A stretch of 64,000 nucleotides of DNA from a bacterium BMS3Bbin10 (GTDB lineage: Bacteria; Pseudomonadota; Alphaproteobacteria; Rhizobiales; Methyloligellaceae): contig BDTT01000131.1 of assembly GCA_002897995.1 (NCBI GenBank), positions 1 through 64,000 of the forward strand, written 5' to 3'. This document shows, piece after piece, positions 40,046 to 48,241 of this stretch; position 1 is the stretch's first letter, and each line of letters begins with the position of its first letter. The position numbers were made by a program, and so were the translations under genes. The notes below the pieces were generated by a model, which saw only the letters and a program-made list of their open reading frames with translations, was not told the DNA's origin and did not search any database.

Positions 40046-41104
40046 CTGGCGCCAACGATCAAAATCGTGGCGGAGCGGGCGGGGGTTTCAATCGCCACCG
40101 TTTCGCGCGTCATAAACGATCAGGGGTCGTTTCGGCCAGCCACCGCCGAACGTGTCCAGAAAGCAATCGCGGAATTGAATTTCCGCCCCAATGTCATCGG
40201 CCGCAGTTTAAGAACAGCACGGACCCGGTCCTTGGGAGTTATGCTTCCAAGCCTTGCAAACCCGGTGTTCGCCGACGCCATGGCCGGAATTCAGGATGTC
40301 GCGAAAGAAGCCGGTTACACAACCATCATCACCAATACGGATTACAGCGCGGGAGAAGAGCTGACAGCCGTACACACCATGCTTTCAAACCGGGTCGACG
40401 GATTGATTCTCACGGTCACGCAGGCCACTGACAATGTGCTGCTCGAACGGCTCGACGCCGAACAAATCCCTTATATTCTCCTTTACAACCAGACGGACAA
40501 GCCGGGCCGGTGCGCGGTCAGCGTTGATAACGTCGCGGCTGCTCGCGAGGTCGCCGAACGGTTTATCGCGCTCGGGCACCGGCGCGCAGGCATGGTCACC
40601 GGAATGGCTGCCGCCTCGGACCGCGCCGACGCCCGCCGGCGCGGATTTCTGGAAGGTTTGCGCGGTGCCGGGATCGACCACTCGCCAGTGATCGAGGTTG
40701 ATTTCGTGCATATGGACGTGACCGAAAAACTACGAAATCTGTTCGCCGCCCCTTCGGCTCCTTCGGCCCTGTTCTGCTCAAACGATGCGCTTGCGATCGC
40801 CGTTATCGGCGCATTGCGTACACTTGGCATTCGGGTTCCCGAAGATGTTTCCATCATCGGATTTGACGGAATTTCCATCGGTGAACTGATCGAACCCTGC
40901 CTGACGACGGTCGAACAACCGTCGCGGGAAATGGGCAGGACGGCGGTCCGGCATCTACTGGACATCCTGTCCGGCGAGGCGACACGGGACATGATTACCC
41001 TGCCGCATCGCTTAAGACCCGGAGCAACGACGGGACCGGTAGCCGCCGGCCCCGCCATTCTCCAGAACCCTCAACATCACTCGCAAAAGGAACGCAAGCC
41101 ATGA
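40046..41104 (+). CDS. LacI-family transcriptional regulator, probable CTG start
   Basis: About 352 residues: N-terminal helix-turn-helix with VAERAGVSIATVSRVIND, then a periplasmic-binding-protein-like sensor domain (LGVMLPSLANPVFADAM through IGFDGISIGEL). No ATG or TTG gives the full HTH. The GTG at 40067 would cut off the first helix; a CTG at 40046, six bases after GGGAGG (40034-40039), gives APTIKIVAERAG, the normal family N-terminus, so CTG is the likely start. Its stop overlaps the next gene's ATG, so it belongs to the transporter operon it presumably controls. Confidence 0.88.
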   Translation: MAPTIKIVAERAGVSIATVSRVINDQGSFRPATAERVQKAIAELNFRPNVIGRSLRTARTRSLGVMLPSLANPVFADAMAGIQDVAKEAGYTTIITNTDYSAGEELTAVHTMLSNRVDGLILTVTQATDNVLLERLDAEQIPYILLYNQTDKPGRCAVSVDNVAAAREVAERFIALGHRRAGMVTGMAAASDRADARRRGFLEGLRGAGIDHSPVIEVDFVHMDVTEKLRNLFAAPSAPSALFCSNDALAIAVIGALRTLGIRVPEDVSIIGFDGISIGELIEPCLTTVEQPSREMGRTAVRHLLDILSGEATRDMITLPHRLRPGATTGPVAAGPAILQNPQHHSQKERKP

Positions 41105-42117
41105 TGGTAAGGACTCTGAAACTGCTGATGGCCACGGCGTTTGTCGCCCTGGCCATCAAACCATCGGTGACACTCGCCGCCGGCAATGCCATTTGTTACA
41201 ACTGCCCGCCACAATGGGCGGACTGGGCATCGCAATTGAAGGCAATCAAAAAGAACTTGGGCATTAATTTGCCCCATGACAACAAAAACTCGGGCCAGAC
41301 CCTGTCTCAGTTGCTCGCCGAAAAGGACAATCCTGTCGCCGATGTCGCCTACTATGGCGTTTCATTTGGCATTCAGGCTAAGGAAAAGGGCGTCGCGGCG
41401 GCCTACAAGCCGAAGCATTGGGATGAGATCCCGGCCGGTCTCAAGGACCCGGATGGCAAATGGTTCACCATTCACTCAGGCACCCTCGGCCTGTTCGTCA
41501 ACAAGGCGGCCCTCGGCGGCGCGCCGGTGCCCACCTCCTGGAAGGATTTGCTGAAGCCCGAATACAAGGGCATGGTCGGATATCTTGACCCGAGCAGCGC
41601 CTTTGTCGGTTACGCTGGCGCGGTTGCCATCAACCGGGCTCTGGGCGGCAGCCTCGACGACTTTACGCCGGTCATCAACTACTTCAAGGCGCTGGCCAAG
41701 AACAAACCGATCATCCCCAAGCAGACCTCCTACGCACGGGTTCTTTCCGGTGAGATTCCGATCCTCTTTGATTATGATTTCAACGCCTACCGGGCCATTT
41801 ACAAGGACAAGGCCGATGTCGCTTTCGTGATCCCGGCGGAAGGAACGGTGGTCGTTCCTTATGTGATGAGTTTGGTCAAGAACGGGCCGCATCCGGAACT
41901 CGGCAAGAAAGTCCTCGACTTCATCATGTCGGACAAGGGTCAAGCTGTATGGGCAAATGCCTTCCTGCGTCCGGTGAGAGCCAGCGCAATGTCTAAGGAA
42001 GCGGCATCAAAGTTCCTGCCTGCCAGTGAATATGCCCGCGCCAAACCCCTTGATTACAGCAAGATGGCGGCGGTTCAGAACGGTTTCAAGGAAAGGTATC
42101 TGAACGAAGTGCGCTGA
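41101..42117 (+). CDS. ABC transporter periplasmic substrate-binding protein
   Basis: A 338-residue extracellular solute-binding protein of the family that includes iron, thiamine, polyamine and aminoethylphosphonate binders. A signal peptide covers about residues 1-27 (ending VTLAAG), and the mature protein starts with a CYNC motif at 32-35. The fold segments SGTLGLFVNKAAL and PTSWKDLLKPEYKG are typical. The ligand cannot be read from sequence; a phosphorylated compound is suggested by the phosphodiesterase at the operon end. AAAGGA lies upstream of the tandem ATGATG. Confidence 0.88.
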   Translation: MMVRTLKLLMATAFVALAIKPSVTLAAGNAICYNCPPQWADWASQLKAIKKNLGINLPHDNKNSGQTLSQLLAEKDNPVADVAYYGVSFGIQAKEKGVAAAYKPKHWDEIPAGLKDPDGKWFTIHSGTLGLFVNKAALGGAPVPTSWKDLLKPEYKGMVGYLDPSSAFVGYAGAVAINRALGGSLDDFTPVINYFKALAKNKPIIPKQTSYARVLSGEIPILFDYDFNAYRAIYKDKADVAFVIPAEGTVVVPYVMSLVKNGPHPELGKKVLDFIMSDKGQAVWANAFLRPVRASAMSKEAASKFLPASEYARAKPLDYSKMAAVQNGFKERYLNEVR

Positions 42118-42190
42118 TCTTTCTCCCTGCGGGTGGCGAGTCCGGCATTGGGCCGCCACCCGATTATTTTGCTTGCAAGAGTACTGTTTG

Positions 42191-43012
42191 ATGGATCGCC
42201 ACGAATATCGCAATTTGGTCATTCTCGTACTGCCCACGGGAATCTTCTGCGTGGCGTTTTTCCTGTTGCCAATGGCTCGTCTGGTGTTGATAGGCGCCAG
42301 CGGCGAACGCGGTATCGCAGCCTATTTGGACATTGTCACCACCCCGCGCCATTTCGAGAGCCTCATCGCAACACTTGTATTGTCGATTACGGTGACGGCA
42401 ACGGCTTTGGTAGTGGCGACAATCTCGGGGCTTTTTCTCGAACGCAACCGCTTTAAGGGCCGGGGGGTTTTGATTTCTATGCTGACTTTTCCGCTCGCTT
42501 TCCCCGGCGTTGTTATCGGTTTCATGGTCATCATGCTGGCCGGACGACAGGGATTGATTGGCATCGTCAGCAAAGCGCTGACCGGTGATAAGATCGTATT
42601 CGCCTATTCAATGGCGGGCCTGTTTGTCGGCTATATGTATTTCTCCATTCCCCGCGTGATTTTGACGATCATGGCGGCGGCGGAGAAAATGAACCCGGCG
42701 CTTGAGGAGGCCGCCCGCTCCCTCGGCGCGCCGCAATGGCGGATAATCCTCGATGTTATCCTGCCGGCGTTGAAACCGGGCCTCATCGCCTCCGGCGCGA
42801 TTTGTTTCGCAACCTCGATGGGCGCATTCGGCACCGCCTTTACGCTGGCCACGAACATTGACGTATTGCCGATGACGATCTACACGGAGTTCACCCTGAA
42901 CGCCAATATCGCCGGGGCCGCAACACTGAGCATCGTGCTCGGACTGATTACCTGGGCGGCGCTGTACATTGCCCGGAATCTGTCCGGATCGAACGTTGCA
43001 GCGGCGGGTTAA
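42191..43012 (+). CDS. ABC transporter permease, first subunit
   Basis: A 273-residue BPD-type inner-membrane permease with about six helices, the first at about residues 9-29. The cytoplasmic EAA loop that contacts the ATPase is ALEEAARSLGAPQWRIILDVILP. The ATG at 42191 is preferred over the upstream TTG at 42173. It is followed after nine bases by the second permease, so the importer is probably heterodimeric in the membrane. Confidence 0.88.
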   Translation: MDRHEYRNLVILVLPTGIFCVAFFLLPMARLVLIGASGERGIAAYLDIVTTPRHFESLIATLVLSITVTATALVVATISGLFLERNRFKGRGVLISMLTFPLAFPGVVIGFMVIMLAGRQGLIGIVSKALTGDKIVFAYSMAGLFVGYMYFSIPRVILTIMAAAEKMNPALEEAARSLGAPQWRIILDVILPALKPGLIASGAICFATSMGAFGTAFTLATNIDVLPMTIYTEFTLNANIAGAATLSIVLGLITWAALYIARNLSGSNVAAAG

Positions 43013-43021
43013 GGGGCGATA

Positions 43022-43864
43022 ATGCGAAGGCCCTGGCTGTTTTACTCTCAATTCGCATTCACCATCGGCGTCTGCACCTTTCTGATCGTGCCGGTGATCA
43101 TGTCGATGATGGCCGGGATAACCGAGAACTTTTTCCTCGGCATAAAAAGCGGCGTCACGCTACGCTGGGTTTACGAGGTCTTAGATCTATATCTCGATAC
43201 GATATATCTGTCGCTTCTAATTGCCGTCATTTGTCTGATAGTGACTCTGATTCTAGGTATTCCGACGGCCTATGTGCTGGCCAAGAAATCCGGGCGATGG
43301 GCGCGTATGTTCGAAGAATTCCTTGTTCTGCCGGTGGCAATTCCGGGGTTGGCAATCGCCCTCGCATTGATCGTCACCTATGGCGGTTTCCGGGACTTCA
43401 GGACAAGTTGGGGCTTCATCCTAGTCGGCCATGTCCTCTATACTCTCCCCTTCATGGTCCGCTCGGTGCTGGCGGTTCTCTCCAGCACCGATTTCCAGAC
43501 CTTGGAAGAAAGCGCCGCCAGTCTCGGCGCAAGTTTCTGGCAACGCTTCTTTGGCATCATCATTCCGAATTGCCGCTCCGGCATTCTTGCCGGATCGCTG
43601 ATGGTAGTGACCCTTTCGGTCGGCGAATTCAACCTGACCTGGATGCTGCATACCCCGCTGACCAAGACGTTGCCGGTCGGCCTCGCCGACAGTTACGCCT
43701 CCATGCGTCTTGAAATCGGCAGCGCCTATACCCTTGTATTCCTGATCATGATTTTGCCGCTCTTGATTGGCTTGCAAATGTTCGGCACATCAAAGGAGCG
43801 CAAGCCCGCGGTGCCTGATGAAGACCCGAGCGAGCAGGCGAACCAACAGGAAATAGCCAGATGA
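43022..43864 (+). CDS. ABC transporter permease, second subunit
   Basis: A 280-residue permease with about six helices; the EAA loop reads TLEESAASLGASFWQRFFGIIIP. The C-terminal 25 residues are charged and cytoplasmic. The coding sequence is locally more AT-rich than the surrounding chromosome (for example around 43180-43260). Its stop overlaps the ATPase start (ATGA). Confidence 0.88.
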   Translation: MRRPWLFYSQFAFTIGVCTFLIVPVIMSMMAGITENFFLGIKSGVTLRWVYEVLDLYLDTIYLSLLIAVICLIVTLILGIPTAYVLAKKSGRWARMFEEFLVLPVAIPGLAIALALIVTYGGFRDFRTSWGFILVGHVLYTLPFMVRSVLAVLSSTDFQTLEESAASLGASFWQRFFGIIIPNCRSGILAGSLMVVTLSVGEFNLTWMLHTPLTKTLPVGLADSYASMRLEIGSAYTLVFLIMILPLLIGLQMFGTSKERKPAVPDEDPSEQANQQEIAR

Positions 43865-44916
43865 GCGACCTCAAAGACCAGGGAACCGCAATCAATCTGC
43901 TTTCCTGCGCCAAGACATTCGCCGGTGGCGTCCAGGCCCTGGAGCCGCTCGATCTGGAAATTGCCGGCGGCGAGACAGTGGTGCTGCTCGGACCTTCTGG
44001 TTGCGGCAAGACGACGACATTGCGGATCATCGCCGGCCTCGAGGAACCCGACCCCGGCGGCCGGGTGATGTTCGGCGACGACGATGTAACCCGGCTGCCG
44101 ATCGAGAAACGCAAGATCGGCATGGTTTTTCAATCCTACGCCCTGTTTCCCAACATGACAGTCCGCGAAAACATTGCTTACGGGCTCATGGTTCGAAGAA
44201 TGCCGAAACCGGATATTGATCGGCGGGTTGGCGAAATGTTGGAGATGATGCATATCGGCGATCTTGAATTCCGCCGCATCGACCAGCTCTCGGGCGGCCA
44301 GTGCCAGCGTGTCGCTCTGGCCCGGGCGATTGCCGTACAGCCGCGCGTTCTGCTCCTCGATGAACCGCTAACCGCCCTCGACGCTATTCTCCGCACGCGC
44401 CTGAGAGTCGAAATCGATCAGTTGCTGCGGCGTCTGGGGATCACCGCGGTCTATGTGACGCATGATCAGGGCGAGGCGATGTCGCTGGGCGACCGCATCG
44501 TCGTAATGAGCCGGGGCCGGGTCGAACAGATCGGCACGCCGCGCGACATCTACTACAAGCCGAACAATGATTTCGTCGCCGAGTTCATTGGCACCATAAA
44601 CCGGCTCCGTGGCATCGCCCGCGGCGATCATGTCGAAGTGGCGGGAGCGTCTCTGCCCTGGAGTGCAAACCGTTCCGGCGGCGAGGTTGAAATCCTGTTT
44701 CGCCCCGAAAACGTAACCATCAGCAATCTAAAGTCAGCCCACCTCAAGGGTAATGTCGTGACTTCGTTTTTCCAGGGAGATCGCACAAAACTCATTCTCG
44801 ACGGCCTCGGTGAGCGGCAGGTCATAATCGAGACCACGGACCGCGTCGAATTCATCGCCGGGCAGGAAATCGGTTTCCGGATCGATCCAGACTCGATGAT
44901 AATTTTGAATACGTAA
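43861..44916 (+). CDS. ABC transporter ATP-binding protein
   Basis: A 351-residue ATPase of the spermidine/iron/sugar importer type. Walker A GPSGCGKT is at residues 44-51, the signature is LSGGQCQRVALARA, Walker B ends LLLDEPLTALD, and the switch His is in VTHDQGEA. A TOBE-like domain follows from about 240 to the end. It couples ATP hydrolysis to the two permeases encoded just upstream. Confidence 0.93.
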   Translation: MSDLKDQGTAINLLSCAKTFAGGVQALEPLDLEIAGGETVVLLGPSGCGKTTTLRIIAGLEEPDPGGRVMFGDDDVTRLPIEKRKIGMVFQSYALFPNMTVRENIAYGLMVRRMPKPDIDRRVGEMLEMMHIGDLEFRRIDQLSGGQCQRVALARAIAVQPRVLLLDEPLTALDAILRTRLRVEIDQLLRRLGITAVYVTHDQGEAMSLGDRIVVMSRGRVEQIGTPRDIYYKPNNDFVAEFIGTINRLRGIARGDHVEVAGASLPWSANRSGGEVEILFRPENVTISNLKSAHLKGNVVTSFFQGDRTKLILDGLGERQVIIETTDRVEFIAGQEIGFRIDPDSMIILNT

Positions 44917-44924
44917 GCCGTCCC

Positions 44925-45746
44925 ATGCTTATCGCACAGATTACTGATACGCACCTGAAATCCGGCGGCAAGCTGGCTTACGGGAAGGTCGATACGGCCA
45001 CCGCACTCAGCAACAGCGTTACTCATCTCAATGCGCTGACACCCAGACCTGATGCCGTCATCATCACCGGCGACATTGCCGATATGGGGCGGCCGGAGGC
45101 GTATGCGCTGTTCCGTGAAATCGTCAGCGGCCTGGCCATGCCCTATTACGTAATCCCCGGAAACCACGATGAAACCCTCGCTTTTTGCGACGCCTTTCGA
45201 GATCATGCCTATCTCCCCAGCGATGGGCGGTTCCTGCACTATGCGATCGAGGAATATCCTGTTCGTCTCGTCGGCCTCGACACCACCGTTCGCGGCAAAC
45301 CACACGGCCTTCTGTGCGCAGAGAGGCTGGACTGGCTGGATCAGACGCTGACCGAATTCCCGGAGCAGACCACCTTGATCTTCATGCACCACCCCCCCTT
45401 CCTCACCGGAATCGCCCATATGGACCGCCAGAACTGCCGCAATGCGGAAGGCCTCGCTGAAATCGTCCGACGCCACAGGCAGGTGGTGCGGATCACCTGC
45501 GGACATGTTCATCGGCCGATGCAAACCCTTTGGGCCGGAGTCGCGGCGGGCATCGCACCCGGCTCGTCGCATTCCGTCGCCCTCGACTTCAATCCGGATG
45601 GACTGCCGGCCTTTGTCCTCGAAACACCGGCCTGCCAATTATTTTATCAAACCGAGGACGGAAACTTGGCTAGCCATCTCAGTTTCATCGGTGATTTCGA
45701 GGGGCCTCATCCGTTCTTCGACAAATTCGGCGCGCTGATAGACTAG
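44925..45746 (+). CDS. GpdQ-type cyclic/glycerophosphodiester phosphodiesterase
   Basis: A 273-residue binuclear metallophosphoesterase lacking a signal peptide. All metal ligands of Enterobacter GpdQ are in place: Asp8 and His10 (ITDTH), Asp50 (TGD), Asn80 (PGNH), His156 (MHHPP), His194 and His196 (CGHVH). GpdQ hydrolyses glycerophosphodiesters and other phosphodiesters in the cytoplasm. Eight bases after the ATPase gene, it looks like the catabolic end of the importer operon, cleaving what is brought in. The precise substrate is inferred, not seen. Confidence 0.88.
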   Translation: MLIAQITDTHLKSGGKLAYGKVDTATALSNSVTHLNALTPRPDAVIITGDIADMGRPEAYALFREIVSGLAMPYYVIPGNHDETLAFCDAFRDHAYLPSDGRFLHYAIEEYPVRLVGLDTTVRGKPHGLLCAERLDWLDQTLTEFPEQTTLIFMHHPPFLTGIAHMDRQNCRNAEGLAEIVRRHRQVVRITCGHVHRPMQTLWAGVAAGIAPGSSHSVALDFNPDGLPAFVLETPACQLFYQTEDGNLASHLSFIGDFEGPHPFFDKFGALID

Positions 45747-45767
45747 TGCGTATCACCGACAAGCATG

Positions 45768-45785
45768 TCCCCGCGAAGGCGGGGA
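45768..45785. repeat. Short GC hairpin after the phosphodiesterase gene
   Basis: TCCCCGC and GCGGGGA arms surround GAAG, about 20 bases after the stop. There is no T-run, so termination is possible but not shown. The rest of the gap to 46035 shows no convincing gene; the 70-codon frame at 45765-45977 has no support. Confidence 0.5.
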
Positions 45786-46035
45786 TGGGAACCGGTTATC
45801 GGAAAAATGATACGCAAATACAAAGCCAAGATCGCGGTTTTGATTCCATCAAAACATGAAGCGATCCAGCGGCTATTCGCCAAGACAACTATGCTTCAGG
45901 CGATGCACCAAAAAAAATGGGGCCAGCACGACGCTGTCCGCTTGCTCACGCCAGGATTTTCATCAATGGTTTTGTAGGTTTTCAGTTCTATTCTGTCTGG
46001 GATTGAGTCTGTTTTTCTCCCAGGTGGAGGCGTTC

Positions 46036-46485
46036 ATGAAGTTGCGTAACCTTGCCGTCATATTTGCGATTGTCTTTGCCGCGCTGTTTTTCAGGTCGAA
46101 TGACGTGCAGGCAGGCGGGGATATGTCCGCTGGCGAGCCTGAGGGCAATGCTGGAGTTGAGCGCGCCCCTTATCCACCCGAACAATACGGCCCCCCTTAT
46201 CCACGCGAACAATACGGCCGTCCTTATCCGCGCGAACAATACCGCCCCCCTTATCCGCGCGAACAATACCGCCCCCCTTACGGGTACGGATACGGATATG
46301 GGTACGGATATGGGTACAGGCGTGGGTACGATTATGAACGCACCTATGTTTTCGGGAGCTACTATCGGCCCTACCGAACGCATTATTATTCATACTCCTA
46401 CCCAAGTCCCAGGCCTTACCGCAGAGATACTCTCCGCTCCTTGCAGGGGCTACTTCTGCCGTTGCTGATATTTGGCGGGCTGTAA
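46036..46485 (+). CDS. Secreted YPREQY-repeat, Tyr/Gly/Pro-rich protein
   Basis: A 149-residue protein with a signal peptide (residues 1-26, ending DVQAGG). The ATG follows GGTGGAGG. The mature part has four tandem nine-residue units of the form PYPREQYRP, encoded by a 27-base DNA repeat (about 46168-46276), then a GYGYGYGYGYGY run and more Tyr/Arg-rich sequence, ending in a hydrophobic LLLPLLIFGGL. No known family is recognised. Such composition suggests a surface, matrix or mineral-binding protein; that is inference. Confidence 0.7.
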   Translation: MKLRNLAVIFAIVFAALFFRSNDVQAGGDMSAGEPEGNAGVERAPYPPEQYGPPYPREQYGRPYPREQYRPPYPREQYRPPYGYGYGYGYGYGYRRGYDYERTYVFGSYYRPYRTHYYSYSYPSPRPYRRDTLRSLQGLLLPLLIFGGL

Positions 46486-46544
46486 AGCGGCCGGCGGAAT
46501 ACCGGCCCCATCCACAAGCGTCGCTGCAATATTCAGCAGTCTAT

Positions 46545-46697
46545 TCACTTGGGTGATGTCAGGTCTTCCGATTCCCCGTGGCGCACCAGGCGCGTGCGTA
46601 TCGGAGGGCCAATCACATTCCACAGGAGTGCCAGAAATACGAGGCCGTAGGGTATGATTATGATGACGAGCGCCGCTGCGAAGAATTTCTCCATCAT
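46545..46697 (-). CDS. Small single-pass membrane protein (50 residues)
   Basis: This short frame begins with tandem ATGs after AGGG and encodes MMEKFFAAALVIIIIPYGLV, a strong membrane helix (about residues 5-27), then a Trp, a Pro-Pro turn and a charged, mostly basic-then-acidic tail of 20 residues. No family is recognised. Composition and ribosome-site spacing make it a more likely gene than the overlapping longer frame at 46450-46764. Confidence 0.5.
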   Translation of the reverse strand: MMEKFFAAALVIIIIPYGLVFLALLWNVIGPPIRTRLVRHGESEDLTSPK

Positions 46698-46805
46698 TCG
46701 TTGCCCTGTGACCCTGGCTATCCGTTATCCCGGCGCAAAAACTGCCTTCAGACAATGCGCCCAAACAAGAATGGGGTCGCCGCAGCGCCGGCCCCCCGCG
46801 GGGGC

Positions 46806-47009
46806 CTAACGCGAGCGCGCGGCTCCGCGCTTCATCCCGGCCGCGGACTTGATGTTCGCGCCGCCGCCGATATTCCGCATGGCGTTGGATTTGGCGTCAA
46901 AATGCCCGGCGCGCAGTTGGACTTCAGGCTTTGCGCCTTTGGCTTCGGGCTTTGCCGCCTTGGCCTTGGCTCTCGCTTTTGCCCGGGCCCGGGCTTTGGC
47001 TTTTGTCAT
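46806..47009 (-). CDS. Lys/Ala/Arg-rich small basic protein (67 residues)
   Basis: The first 25 residues are almost pure Ala/Lys/Arg (MTKAKARARAKARAKAKAA), resembling histone H1-like tails; the remainder includes AGHFDAKSNAMRNIGGG. GGTGA lies upstream of the ATG at 47009; an upstream in-frame ATG at 47054 is less likely. A nucleic-acid-binding role is suggested by composition only. The gap from here to 47272 has nothing I recognise. Confidence 0.5.
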   Translation of the reverse strand: MTKAKARARAKARAKAKAAKPEAKGAKPEVQLRAGHFDAKSNAMRNIGGGANIKSAAGMKRGAARSR

Positions 47010-47272
47010 CACAGATTCACCTTTTCGCGCTTTTTCATCTTCGCGCTTTGTCATTTAGATACCACACCATGATTCACTTTATAACACGAGCGGGAAAAGA
47101 GGCCGGCGGACTACTGACTTCCCGCACAGCCGCTTGCATCGCGCCTGGGGAAACCCCATATACAGCCCATGATACCCGGCGCCATGTTGGGCCGGGCCGG
47201 CCTCTTTGACGCCTATTTGGGTCAGGGCAGGTCAAATACGACATACCGGTCGCTGGTGTTAGGGCTAAAGAC

Positions 47273-47704
47273 ATGTCGCGTAATTCACTTCTCAATTCTC
47301 CTCTATTGCTGGGATTCGGCGAGATCGAGCGCATACTCGATCGCGTCGCCAAAGGATCGGGCGATGGCTATCCGCCCTACAATATCGAACGGCTGGAGAA
47401 CGGCGACGGCGGCGAGCTTCTTCGCATTACGCTGGCTGTCGCGGGTTTTACCAGGGACCAGCTCGATATATCGGTGGAAGACAGCCAGTTGACGATCCGT
47501 GGCGGGCAGGCCGATGATGACGATGAAGCGCGTGTGTATCTGCATCGCGGAATAGCCGCCAGGCAGTTTTCACGCGTCTTTGTTCTGGCTGACGGCATTG
47601 AGGTCCGTACAGCCGATTTGAGCAATGGCCTGCTGTCAATCGATCTGGAACGCCCCGAGCCTGAACGGCTGGCCAGAAAAGTCGAAATTAACCAGGCGGA
47701 CTAA
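47273..47704 (+). CDS. Small heat shock protein (Hsp20/alpha-crystallin)
   Basis: A 143-residue holdase chaperone that protects unfolding proteins. The alpha-crystallin domain covers about residues 35-130, with YNIERL at its start, and ends SNGLLSIDLERPEPE, a variant of the family's GxLxIxL signature. It resembles IbpA of alphaproteobacteria. The DUF1150 gene follows closely, an association common in this class. Confidence 0.92.
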   Translation: MSRNSLLNSPLLLGFGEIERILDRVAKGSGDGYPPYNIERLENGDGGELLRITLAVAGFTRDQLDISVEDSQLTIRGGQADDDDEARVYLHRGIAARQFSRVFVLADGIEVRTADLSNGLLSIDLERPEPERLARKVEINQAD

Positions 47705-47768
47705 ACCCCCGGCGCATCTGCGCCGCCGCCGCAAGCGAATACCAGCCTGCCAGTACAAGGAGGCAAAT

Positions 47769-48044
47769 ATGGTGGAGAACGGACACAGCGAGAAACTGAA
47801 GGCGGCGGCCGTGATGAGCGCGCTCGATTTCGCGCGTCTTGGCGACGGTCAGGTCGCCTATGTCAAACAGGTCGACAGCGACCAGGTGCGCGATCTCTTC
47901 CCGACTCTGACCGGACTGCCGGAGGGCATCAATTTCTACGCCCTGCTCGGCGCCGACGGGACGCCGCTCGGGCTCACCGACAGCCGCAGCTCGGCCATCG
48001 CCAGCGCAATCGAGAACGAACTGGAGCCGGTCAGCGTGCATTAG
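47769..48044 (+). CDS. DUF1150 family protein
   Basis: A 91-residue protein of a small alphaproteobacterial family with unknown role. The core AYVKQVDSDQVRDLFP and YALLGADGTPLGLTDSR are family features. A strong AAGGAGG precedes the ATG at 47769; the frame extends into hsp20 but that part is not conserved. Adjacency to hsp20 suggests shared regulation, perhaps under heat or stress. Confidence 0.87.
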   Translation: MVENGHSEKLKAAAVMSALDFARLGDGQVAYVKQVDSDQVRDLFPTLTGLPEGINFYALLGADGTPLGLTDSRSSAIASAIENELEPVSVH

Positions 48045-48091
48045 CAGGGCCCGAGGGCGCGCCTCTCTCACCACCACCGCAATGCCAAGTT

Positions 48092-48206
48092 GCACATGCT
48101 TCGAGACGCACCCTCGCGGGCGCTCCTCAGCATGAGGGATATATTTGTTGCACGTCTTGAATCCTCATCCTGAGGAGGCGCGTCAGCGCCGTCTCGAAGG
48201 ATGTGC
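48092..48206. repeat. Inverted repeat with CCTCATCCTGAGGAG-type arms
   Basis: The left half (GCACATGCTTCGAGACG with CCTCAGCATGAGG) and the right half (CCTCATCCTGAGGAGGCGCG with GTCTCGAAGGATGTGC) are imperfect inverted copies. Sequences of this CCTGAGGAG...CTCGAAGGATG kind are common intergenic repeats in alphaproteobacteria. It lies between converging DUF1150 and ptsN. Confidence 0.7.
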
Positions 48207-48241
48207 GGTGGCGATGAGCGGAACAGCAGAAAAACCCCCGC

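Noticed and set aside
45765-45977. A 70-codon frame after the phosphodiesterase gene
   Set aside because: No ribosome site, no family features, and it starts within a small GC hairpin.
39527-46500. Full genomic island with att repeats and integrase
   Set aside because: No integrase gene and no second copy of the tRNA-Ala 3' end could be found by eye, so only an accessory segment is claimed.
46450-46764. A 104-codon minus-strand frame
   Set aside because: The overlapping 50-residue frame has a better ribosome site and a clear membrane helix; this one looks random.
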